DNA of 64,000 bases from an uncultured Oscillospiraceae bacterium (lineage in GTDB: Bacteria > Bacillota > Clostridia > Oscillospirales > Oscillospiraceae). Positions 1-6,850 of this stretch are shown piece by piece. Location: positions 79,924 to 143,923 of the forward strand of contig CAJUEC010000001.1 in assembly GCA_910585155.1 (NCBI GenBank). The letters are read 5' to 3'. How positions within the stretch are numbered: position 1 is the stretch's first letter; every line of letters starts with the position of its first letter. The notes under the pieces were generated by a model, which saw only the letters and a program-made list of their open reading frames with translations, was not told the origin of the DNA and did no database searches. The position numbers were made by a program, and so were the translations under genes.

Positions 1-33
1 AGCTGGCACCGCGCGAGTGGAAAGGAGCGCTAA
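1..33 (+). CDS. possible 3' end of an upstream gene (partial)
   Basis: Frame 1 is open from the window edge to a TAA at 31-33, and the ribosome binding site of the next gene (AAAGGAG, 21-27) lies inside it. In galactitol-type PTS operons the membrane subunit IIC usually neighbours IIB, so this could be the IIC tail. Ten codons cannot prove that, and it could also be untranslated leader. Confidence 0.25.
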   Translation, partial: SWHRASGKER

Positions 34-36
34 TTG

Positions 37-324
37 ATGTCAAAATTTATTCTTGTAGCCTGTGGCACCGGGGGCGTCACGTCCAAAAATATCGCCATGA
101 AGATTGAGCAGTTTTTGAAGAAAAAGGGCATTGACTGCCGGGCGGATACCTGCAAGGTTGTGGAGGTGCGCGCCAAGGTGGAGGCCCTCAAGCCTGATCT
201 GGTGGCCTCCGCCACCAAGCTGCCTGAGGTGAGCGCGCCTGCCGTCTCCGCCGCCGCGCTGCTGACCGGCGTGGGGGTGGACAAGGTCTACCATGAAATC
301 TATGAGATCCTGACCCGGGAGTAG
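37..324 (+). CDS. PTS galactitol-type EIIB subunit
   Basis: Cytosolic phosphocarrier of 95 residues that would take a phosphate from IIA and pass it to a sugar or polyol entering through IIC. The N-terminus MSKFILVACGTGG is the GatB/SgcB-type P-loop-like signature, with Cys9 as the expected phosphorylated residue, and the length fits the family. The ATG at 37 is preferred to the in-frame TTG at 34 because AAAGGAG (21-27) is well placed for it. It is the first complete gene of an operon running to Enzyme I at 8566. The matching IIA lies at 3088, with three enzyme-like genes in between. IIC is not in the window. The substrate is unknown. Confidence 0.85.
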   Translation: MSKFILVACGTGGVTSKNIAMKIEQFLKKKGIDCRADTCKVVEVRAKVEALKPDLVASATKLPEVSAPAVSAAALLTGVGVDKVYHEIYEILTRE

Positions 325-364
325 ACGGGCCGCCCCTGTCGAGATAAAAGGAGGAATACATATT

Positions 365-1369
365 ATGGAGTACTGCGGGGATTTGTGGTATGGGGCCTAT
401 GGGGGCTGCTTCATTGCGGACGCGTTTACGCTGGCCTGTGACCGCAGCTTCGCGGCCTTTGAGGCCGCCGCGGCTGACCCGGCCTTCCTGGCGGAGTACG
501 AGGCCCTTCGGCGCGCCTTTCCCCAGCCGGCGCCCCGGCTTGAATCGGACGGCCCCAATGGCGCCTGCCTGTGCTGGGTGCCGGAAAATTACGGCGCCCT
601 TCTGGGGACCCTTCTGCTGTCCAAGCGGCTGGGCAGGGAGGCGGTGTGCGGCGCCCGCTACGCGGATGAGGCGCTGCTGTGCGCCCAGGCAGGCGCGTAT
701 CTGGGGGTAAAGCTTCACCTGTTCCTGGGGCGGGGCCCGGGGGGGCTGCGCACCCTGACAGAGCAGCTGGAGCTCCTGGGGGTCAGCTATGATGTGAATA
801 TGTGCGCGGAGCTGTTCGACCTGCCGGAGATGTACGCCTTCCAGGCCTGGGTCTCCGAGCCTGAGCGCAGGCAGCTGGTCAACTGCCGCAGCAATGTGGG
901 GGCCTTCCCCCAGACCAATATTGCCGGAGCCTTCGCCGCCCTGGAGGCCAAGGCGCTGGTGGAGCAGGCCGCGGCCAGCTTGGGCCGCCTGGACCGGGTG
1001 GTGATTCCCGCGGTCAGCGGCTCCTATGCCCTGGCGGTGGCGGAAAACCTGCCCCAGGACTGCGCCTGCGTCTGTGTGGAGTGTGACACCCAGCCCGACC
1101 TGACGGAGGAATTGGACAGCTACTGCGGCGCCTTCACCCGGGTGATGCGCAACCGCACCGTGGATCGAGTCCTGGCGCCCCGGCTGATGAAGCTGGTGGA
1201 CGACGGCAGGGTCCGGCGGGTCCTGGTCGAGCCCGGGGAGGCGGTAAAGGCGGGCCGGGCGGGGATATCCCTGCAAAGCATGGCCGCCCTGCGGTATTGT
1301 GGGGACAGGCCGGAGGCGGGGACCACCCTTTGCCTGATCCGGGCGGCGCGATGGGGGGCGGCCACATGA
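365..1369 (+). CDS. degenerate tryptophan synthase beta-like (fold type II PLP) protein, lacks the PLP lysine
   Basis: A protein of 334 residues, shorter than typical TrpB (about 395). The N-terminus YGAYGGCF followed by an ADPAFLAEYEAL helix resembles the TrpB opening (FGG.FVPE, then DPEF..EL). The segment LLGTLLLSKRLG aligns with TrpB VLGQALLAKRMG. In that alignment the Schiff-base lysine position (HK..N in TrpB) is Asn75, the catalytic Glu of AETGAGQHG is replaced, and the GGGSN phosphate loop reads AVSGSYA. It is therefore unlikely to use PLP in the TrpB way. RBS AAAGGAGG lies just upstream, and its stop overlaps the start of the next TrpA-like gene (ATGA). A role as scaffold or partner for the TrpA-like proteins is inference; the family call rests on motifs read by eye. 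Confidence 0.6.
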   Translation: MEYCGDLWYGAYGGCFIADAFTLACDRSFAAFEAAAADPAFLAEYEALRRAFPQPAPRLESDGPNGACLCWVPENYGALLGTLLLSKRLGREAVCGARYADEALLCAQAGAYLGVKLHLFLGRGPGGLRTLTEQLELLGVSYDVNMCAELFDLPEMYAFQAWVSEPERRQLVNCRSNVGAFPQTNIAGAFAALEAKALVEQAAASLGRLDRVVIPAVSGSYALAVAENLPQDCACVCVECDTQPDLTEELDSYCGAFTRVMRNRTVDRVLAPRLMKLVDDGRVRRVLVEPGEAVKAGRAGISLQSMAALRYCGDRPEAGTTLCLIRAARWGAAT

Positions 1370-2244
1370 GCAACCGCATCGACAAAGCCATCGCCCGGGC
1401 CCAGGCGGAGGGCCGGGTGGCGTTCATCGGGCTGGTGCCAATCGACCCGGACTCCATGGAGCGGACGAGGGCGGTGGCCGACATGATGATCGCCTCCGGC
1501 GTGGACATCGTGATGGTCCACATTCCAAACTGGATGCCTTGGATGGAGGGGGGCGTCCTCCAGCTGGCGGCCCGGGCCCCCAGAAACGCGGGGGTCACCC
1601 GGGAGCAGATCTTTGCCTTCATCAAGCAGCTGCGGGCCGCCTATCCGGAGGTTCCGCTCATCGATATGACCCTCTATGACACGGCGGCCACGATGGGCCA
1701 GGGCCGGTTCCTACAGCTGTCGGCAGAGGCGGACGTGGATGGGTTCGACCTGCCCAACTACCCCCTGATCAGAACTGGGGACAGGTTTGGCCTCTATCAG
1801 TACTGCCTGGAGCATGACCGCCGCCTGATTCTGGCGATTTCCTACGAGCTGGCCACTGCCCCGGAGGGCACCCCGGAGTATGAGATGCTCTGCGAGATGG
1901 CCCGGCGGGCCCGGGGCTTCGCCTTTGTGATGAACGCCCCCGGCGGGCAGTCCGGCTCCTCGGTGAAGCTCACCCGCCGGGAGCTCGCAGACGCCGTCTC
2001 CCGGGTGAAGGCGGTCATGGCCCAGGAGGGGAACGACCGGTGCACCGTGTCCATCGTCTGCGGAATTTCCAGCCGGGAGGATGTGGAGAAGGTGAAGCGC
2101 TCCGGCGCGGCCTCCTTCATGATTGGAAGCGCCTATGTAAAATATTTGCAGGAGGGCCGTCCCCTGGAGGAGGTCTCCCAGTACCTCAAGGGCATCCGGG
2201 CCATGTGCGCGTACGGGGAGGGGACGGGAAATGAATCCGATTGA
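1366..2244 (+). CDS. TrpA-like TIM-barrel protein, divergent active site (1)
   Basis: A 292-residue protein with the layout of tryptophan synthase alpha. It starts MSNRIDKAIARAQAEGR and has a C-terminal phosphate-binding pair CGIS...GSAYV, like TrpA GFGIS...GSAIV. In the strand-2/loop-2 region, where TrpA has LELGVPFSDPLADG, it reads VMVHIPNWMPWMEG. By that alignment catalytic Glu49 becomes Met50 and Asp60 becomes Glu61. The PWM.G motif is shared with the next gene. The start is taken at the ATG overlapping the TrpB-like stop by 4 bases, which implies translational coupling. The product probably binds a phosphorylated ligand; the reaction is unknown. Confidence 0.65.
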   Translation: MSNRIDKAIARAQAEGRVAFIGLVPIDPDSMERTRAVADMMIASGVDIVMVHIPNWMPWMEGGVLQLAARAPRNAGVTREQIFAFIKQLRAAYPEVPLIDMTLYDTAATMGQGRFLQLSAEADVDGFDLPNYPLIRTGDRFGLYQYCLEHDRRLILAISYELATAPEGTPEYEMLCEMARRARGFAFVMNAPGGQSGSSVKLTRRELADAVSRVKAVMAQEGNDRCTVSIVCGISSREDVEKVKRSGAASFMIGSAYVKYLQEGRPLEEVSQYLKGIRAMCAYGEGTGNESD

Positions 2245-3073
2245 ACAGAAATTCCTGTCCTATGAGGCCAAGGGGCAGGGCGGCGTCATCGTGGAGATCC
2301 CCATGCTGCCCCCGATTCCCAGCACGCAGCTGGATCTGGCGCGGCTTCTGGTGCGGGCGGGGATCGACGTGATCCAGATTCCCATTCCGGTCCGCTTTCC
2401 CTGGATGTACGGCGCACGCATTCTCACCATCCAGAAGATGGCCGCCCGGAACGACATCTGGTATGAGCAGTCCTTTCAGGTGCTGGAGGCCCTGGTGAAG
2501 CAATATCCCCAGGCCGAGTTTATGCCCGTGGGCTTCTATGGCGGGCTCCAGCGGATGGGGCAGGAGAACTACATTCGGCGCTGCGCGGAGCTGGGCTTCC
2601 ACCTGGCGGATATACCAGACTACCCCCTGGTCCACGACGACGACCCCCGGGGCCTGGCGGCCGGACTGAGAGAGAAGGGCATTGACTATGTGACGGTTAT
2701 CAGCGCGGAGATGGCCATGGAGCCCGAGGGAGGCCCCGGCTGGCGGCAGCTGAAAAAGCTGGTCTCCCTGTCCTACGGCTTCTGTTTTCTCCTGGCCGCC
2801 GCAGGGGGAAAGACGGGGGAGAAGACGGGGTTTGACTATGACGGCCTGGCCCGGGCCAAGGAGCGCATCCTGCGGATGCAGGAGCTGGTGGGCCGCCGCT
2901 GTCCCATCGTGGCGGTGTGCGGCATCGCCACCCCGCAGCAGGTCCGCACCCTGGTCAAGGACGTTGGGGTTCACGTCATGTTTGGCAGCGCCCTGTTCAC
3001 CCGGGTGATGAACGGGGACAGCGGGGAGGAAATTTATCGGTTTCTGTCGGAAATGAAGCAGGCAGCCATGTAA
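2231..3073 (+). CDS. TrpA-like TIM-barrel protein, divergent active site (2)
   Basis: A 280-residue paralogue of the preceding gene, overlapping its end by 14 bases. It keeps the barrel layout and the C-terminal phosphate-site pattern (VCGIATPQQV, then FGSALF). The TrpA catalytic region reads IDVIQIPIPVRFPWMYG, so Glu49 aligns with Gln49 and Asp60 with Tyr60. IP...PWM.G is shared with the upstream paralogue, suggesting a distinct subfamily rather than random decay. The long internal insertion KTGEKTGFDYDGLA is unlike TrpA. Chemistry unknown; likely acts with the neighbouring PTS. Confidence 0.65.
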   Translation: MNPIEQKFLSYEAKGQGGVIVEIPMLPPIPSTQLDLARLLVRAGIDVIQIPIPVRFPWMYGARILTIQKMAARNDIWYEQSFQVLEALVKQYPQAEFMPVGFYGGLQRMGQENYIRRCAELGFHLADIPDYPLVHDDDPRGLAAGLREKGIDYVTVISAEMAMEPEGGPGWRQLKKLVSLSYGFCFLLAAAGGKTGEKTGFDYDGLARAKERILRMQELVGRRCPIVAVCGIATPQQVRTLVKDVGVHVMFGSALFTRVMNGDSGEEIYRFLSEMKQAAM

Positions 3074-3087
3074 ATGAGGAGCGTACG

Positions 3088-3558
3088 ATGAGCAAACGGT
3101 TTGAAATCTGTGAGAGCTGTATTGATCTGCATTTGCCCGGCGCGGATCGGGAGGCAATGCTGCGGCACCTGGCCGGCCTCCTTGTCCGGCAGGGTCTTGT
3201 GGAGCCGGCCTATGTGGAAAAGATTCTGGAGCGGGAGGCGAGCTGCCCGACGGGGCTCCCCTTCCCCGCCATGACCATCGCCCTGCCCCATGGAGACCCT
3301 GCCTTCGTGCGCCGGGCCTCCATGGCCGTTGGGCGCTGCCCGGAGCCTGTCGCATTCTACAGTATGGAGGACCCCAGCGAGGCGCTGCAGGTGGAGATGG
3401 TGGTTTTGCTGGCGGTCAACGATCCGGATGAGCATTTGGCCGTGCTGAATAACCTGATGGAGATGTTCACCCGGCCCCAGGTCTGTCAGGACCTGCGCGC
3501 CGCCCAGAGCAGGGCGCAGGTCTGCGGTATTTTTCGTCAGATGCTGTGTGAAGCATAA
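3088..3558 (+). CDS. PTS EIIA subunit (fructose/galactitol type)
   Basis: A 156-residue cytosolic IIA domain. The motif TGLPFPAMTIALPHGD is the EIIA type-2 active-site region, with the His of ALPHG as the phospho-acceptor. The reading frame is open from 2917, but AATGAGGAGCG directly upstream of the ATG at 3088 sets this start, and the earlier part overlaps the previous gene. It should receive phosphate from HPr and deliver it to the IIB at 37. It may also act on the PRD regulator at 4390, whose C-terminus carries a second IIA-like domain. Its position between TrpA-like genes ties these genes functionally to the transporter. Confidence 0.85.
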   Translation: MSKRFEICESCIDLHLPGADREAMLRHLAGLLVRQGLVEPAYVEKILEREASCPTGLPFPAMTIALPHGDPAFVRRASMAVGRCPEPVAFYSMEDPSEALQVEMVVLLAVNDPDEHLAVLNNLMEMFTRPQVCQDLRAAQSRAQVCGIFRQMLCEA

Positions 3559-3576
3559 GCAGGGAGGCAGAAGGAA

Positions 3577-4359
3577 ATGAATACGAATCGGATGGAAAAA
3601 ATCTTTGAAGAGATGAAGCGGGCGGGGGAGAAGATACTGGTCTCCTATTTCCCCCTGTGCGACACCGCCCTGGAGGATCAGGTGGCCTGGGCGGGGAAAT
3701 ATTTTGACAACGGCACCACCGTGCTGGAGATGGGCCTGCCCTACGAGGACCCCGGCCTGGATGGAAAGACGGTCCGGGACTCCATGGCCCGGGCTCTGTC
3801 CAAGTATACGGTGGAGGACGCCTTCGAGGTCATCCGCGCCCTGCGGAGGGCCTACCCCCACAACATTCTTCAGGTCATGACCTATTACGAGATTGTGGAG
3901 AAAATGGGGACCGACGCTTTTGCGCAGCGGTGCGCCGACTGCGGCGCCGACGCGGTGCTCTCCCCCAACACCCCCGCGGACAGGGTGGGGGAGCTGGACG
4001 CCGCCCTGGAAGGCCGCGGCCTCATCAATCTGCGCTTTGCGCCCTATCAGCTGACCGCCGAGGCGGAGGCCGACCTGAAGGCAAACGCCAGAGGCTACAT
4101 CTTCCAGCAGTCTGTGGACGGGGTCACCGGCCCGCAGTCCACCACCTCGCCCCAGGTGGGCGTCAATGTGGCGCGGCTGAAGAGCCTGGGGATCACCACG
4201 CCTGTGGTGGCTGGCTTTGGGATTTCCAACGCCCGGCAGGTGGGGGAGATGCGGGCCATGGGCGCGGACGGCGTTATCGTGGGCAGCGCCATCCTGTCCG
4301 CGATCCTGGCGGGGAACGGTGAGGCCTTTATCAAGAGCCTGCGGGAGGCGCTTGCGTAG
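3577..4359 (+). CDS. TrpA-like TIM-barrel enzyme with intact catalytic pair
   Basis: A 260-residue protein close to true tryptophan synthase alpha in length and layout. VLEMGLPYEDPGLDG carries Glu51 and Asp62 at the positions of TrpA Glu49 and Asp60. GVTGPQ matches the GVTG loop, and GFGISNARQV...GSAI forms the phosphate site. TrpA splits indole-glycerol phosphate by a retro-aldol-like cleavage to indole and glyceraldehyde-3-phosphate. No TrpB with a catalytic lysine and no other trp gene lies nearby, so this copy may cleave a phosphorylated PTS product instead (inference). RBS GGGAGGCAGAAGG precedes the ATG. A genuine TrpA remains possible. Confidence 0.7.
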   Translation: MNTNRMEKIFEEMKRAGEKILVSYFPLCDTALEDQVAWAGKYFDNGTTVLEMGLPYEDPGLDGKTVRDSMARALSKYTVEDAFEVIRALRRAYPHNILQVMTYYEIVEKMGTDAFAQRCADCGADAVLSPNTPADRVGELDAALEGRGLINLRFAPYQLTAEAEADLKANARGYIFQQSVDGVTGPQSTTSPQVGVNVARLKSLGITTPVVAGFGISNARQVGEMRAMGADGVIVGSAILSAILAGNGEAFIKSLREALA

Positions 4360-4389
4360 ACGCGATTCCCGGCGGCCAAAGGAAAAAAT

Positions 4390-6558
4390 ATGATTGATAT
4401 TGCACAGCGATGTATTCAAGCCTTGGAATTGATCTGCAGGCACTCCGGGCCGGTGACGGCCCGGAGCCTTGCCGCGGCTATGAATGTCAGTGAACGCACC
4501 GCCCGGTATGATCTGTCGCTGCTCTCAAGCTGGCTCCTGGAGCGGGGCGTGGAGCTGAAGTCCGCCCCCAAAAAGGGCTTCTACCTGGAGGAGCGGCAGC
4601 GGGAGCGGGCCCTGGCCCTGCTCAGGGATTTTGGGGAGAGCTCGGGAGACGCCGGCCGGTTTCTCAGCGCCGACGAGCGGGTGCGAATGATTGTCACCGA
4701 TGTGCTGGAGGAGCGCAGCTCCTGGAGCTTTGACGAGGCCGCCGAGCATTTCGGCGTCAGCCGGACCACGTTTGCCCGGGATTTGAGGCAGGCGGAAAAA
4801 TGGTTTGCCGCTCACGGGGCCCGGCTTCTGCGCAGGCAGAAACGGGGGGTGCGGCTGGAGGGGGACGAGGGGGAATACCGCCGCCTGATTGTGGCCTTTA
4901 TTCAGGAGAACTCTGATCAGAAAGCGCTGCTCACCTATTTCATTACCTGTGGCCGGACCGCCGAGCGGCGGATCCCCAAGCCCAGCTCCTTTGCCTATAT
5001 CAACCGCATCCTCTGCGGGGCGGACCTGCCTGTGATCATCGACACCGTGGAGCGGTACAATATGGAAAAGGGCGCCGCTCTGTTTGACGAGGATTTGATC
5101 GCCCTGATCTATTATCTGGCGGTCATGGTGACCAGGGTCCGGGACGGGCACGGCCTGAGCGCCATCTCCCCCCAGTATCAGCCCTACGCGGAGACGGCGG
5201 AATGCGGGGAGATCGAGGCAATTCTGGCCTCCTGCCTATCCCGGATGCTTTCGCCGGACCAGCTGCGCTGTGAGGCGGCCTACCTCTCCGCCCGCTGGCT
5301 GGCCATTGCGGAGGGCCCCGACAGCCACGCCTCCACGGCCAACAGCAAAATGGCCAGGAGAATCAGCGCCTACCTGTTCTCCAGGCTCCAGGAGGAGCTG
5401 GGCCTTGACCTGACGGAGACGGACGACCTGTTCAACGCCATGAAGACCCATTTGCAGGCCGCCATCACACGGATGCGCCTGAGCATCCCCTCTCCCAACC
5501 CGCTGCTGGAGGAGACCCGGCGCAGATTTCCCGAGGTCTTTCGGCTGTGCAGCCAGATCACGGAGGAGATTGGGGCGCGCTTCGGCGTATTCCTTCACGA
5601 GCATGAGGTGGGCTTCCTGACCATGTACACCGCCGGGGCCATCCGGCGGGAGCGGAACCATCCCCCGGTGGAGCACATCCGGGCCGTCCTCATCTGCGGA
5701 TATGGCGTGGGGACGGTCTCCCTCCTTATGAGCGCCCTGAAGCAGCAGTTCCCGCACATCGCCATTGTGGACCGGCTCTCCATTTTCGACCTGGCGGGCT
5801 ACGATTTTTCCCAGGTGGACTTGATTTTCTCCACCATTGACATACCCCTTCCCCTGTCCAAGCCCCTCCTGAAGGTCAATCCGCTCCTCTCCCGGCTGGA
5901 TCTGCGGCGGATATACGCCTTCCTCCACTCCCGCCAGGGGATGGCGGCCAGCACGACCCCGGAGTTCCGGGTGGGGGAGCTTCTCAGCGTCATCAGCAAG
6001 CACTGCGATATACGGGACGCCGATCAGCTGGCCCGGGAGCTGAAAAGGGCGGTGAGCCCGTACAGCGGCCCGCCCCGGGCGCTGACGGAGCTCCCCTCGC
6101 TGCTTGACGTTCTGCCCCGCAGGCATATTCTGGCCCACATTGAGGCCGCCTCCTGGGATGAGGCGGTCTGGAAGGCGGCCCAGCCTCTTTTGGACGACGG
6201 CCACACCATGCGGGAGTATGTGGAGGAGATCATCGAAATCAAGGAGCAATACGGTCAATACTCCGTCCTTTGCGGGGGCGTGTGCATGCCCCACGCCTCG
6301 CCCAGCATTTTTTATAAGCTGTCCCTGTCGCTGGCCACCTTGAAAGAGCCCCTGGAGCTGGTTCTGGATGGCCAGCCGGTAAAAATCTACGTGGTCATGG
6401 TCCTCTCGCTGGCCGACACCATCACCCAGGCCAAGATTCTGGATGAGATATTCAGCCTGCTGGACGAGTTTCCCCACATCGGCGCGGAGCTCCAAGGCGC
6501 GGCCACGACGGAGGAGCTGTGCCGCCTGTTCAAAAAATACTACGACAGGCTGTTCTGA
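4390..6558 (+). CDS. PTS-regulated transcriptional activator (MtlR/LicR type: HTH-HTH-PRD-PRD-IIB-IIA)
   Basis: A 722-residue multidomain regulator. An N-terminal HTH (about residues 5-65, with LAAAMNVSERTARYDLSLL) and a second Mga-like HTH (about 95-160, AEHFGVSRTTFARDL) are followed by two PRD domains (about 180-400). A galactitol-type IIB-like domain carries Cys436 in LICGYGVGTVS, and a C-terminal IIA type-2 domain carries His635 in CMPHASPS. In this family HPr and the EIIs phosphorylate these sites to link transcription to substrate flux. It probably controls the operon it sits in. AAAGGAAAA before the ATG is the RBS. No promoter was recognised in front of it, so it is likely co-transcribed. 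Confidence 0.87.
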   Translation: MIDIAQRCIQALELICRHSGPVTARSLAAAMNVSERTARYDLSLLSSWLLERGVELKSAPKKGFYLEERQRERALALLRDFGESSGDAGRFLSADERVRMIVTDVLEERSSWSFDEAAEHFGVSRTTFARDLRQAEKWFAAHGARLLRRQKRGVRLEGDEGEYRRLIVAFIQENSDQKALLTYFITCGRTAERRIPKPSSFAYINRILCGADLPVIIDTVERYNMEKGAALFDEDLIALIYYLAVMVTRVRDGHGLSAISPQYQPYAETAECGEIEAILASCLSRMLSPDQLRCEAAYLSARWLAIAEGPDSHASTANSKMARRISAYLFSRLQEELGLDLTETDDLFNAMKTHLQAAITRMRLSIPSPNPLLEETRRRFPEVFRLCSQITEEIGARFGVFLHEHEVGFLTMYTAGAIRRERNHPPVEHIRAVLICGYGVGTVSLLMSALKQQFPHIAIVDRLSIFDLAGYDFSQVDLIFSTIDIPLPLSKPLLKVNPLLSRLDLRRIYAFLHSRQGMAASTTPEFRVGELLSVISKHCDIRDADQLARELKRAVSPYSGPPRALTELPSLLDVLPRRHILAHIEAASWDEAVWKAAQPLLDDGHTMREYVEEIIEIKEQYGQYSVLCGGVCMPHASPSIFYKLSLSLATLKEPLELVLDGQPVKIYVVMVLSLADTITQAKILDEIFSLLDEFPHIGAELQGAATTEELCRLFKKYYDRLF

Positions 6559-6584
6559 CCTGTTCGGATTTTGGAGTTGAGTAT

Positions 6585-6845
6585 ATGCAGTGCAAACAGT
6601 TTAAAATCAAGAACCCCACCGGGCTCCACGCCCGCCCCGCCGCAGAGCTTTGCGCGCTGAGCAAGGGGTTTTCCAGCGCCATCACCATCACCTGCGGGGA
6701 GAAAACCGTCAATCCCCGCAGTGTGGTGAGCATTCTAACGGGGGGCATGGCCTGCGGAAAGGTCATCAAGATTTGCGCGGAGGGGGAGGACGAGGGCCAG
6801 GCCGTGGAGGCCCTGACCAATTTTCTGGAGAGCTTGGAGGAGTGA
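6585..6845 (+). CDS. ptsH: phosphocarrier protein HPr
   Basis: An 86-residue HPr with His15 in TGLHARPA, the site phosphorylated by Enzyme I. Ser46 in NPRSVVSILTGG lies exactly at the position used by HPr kinase in Firmicutes. The frame is open from 6519, but the earlier part overlaps the regulator, and TTGGAG (6571-6576) points to the ATG at 6585. It lies 5 bases upstream of ptsI. Whether this is the general HPr of the cell or a second, dedicated copy cannot be told from this window. Confidence 0.95.
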   Translation: MQCKQFKIKNPTGLHARPAAELCALSKGFSSAITITCGEKTVNPRSVVSILTGGMACGKVIKICAEGEDEGQAVEALTNFLESLEE

Positions 6846-6850
6846 CGCCC

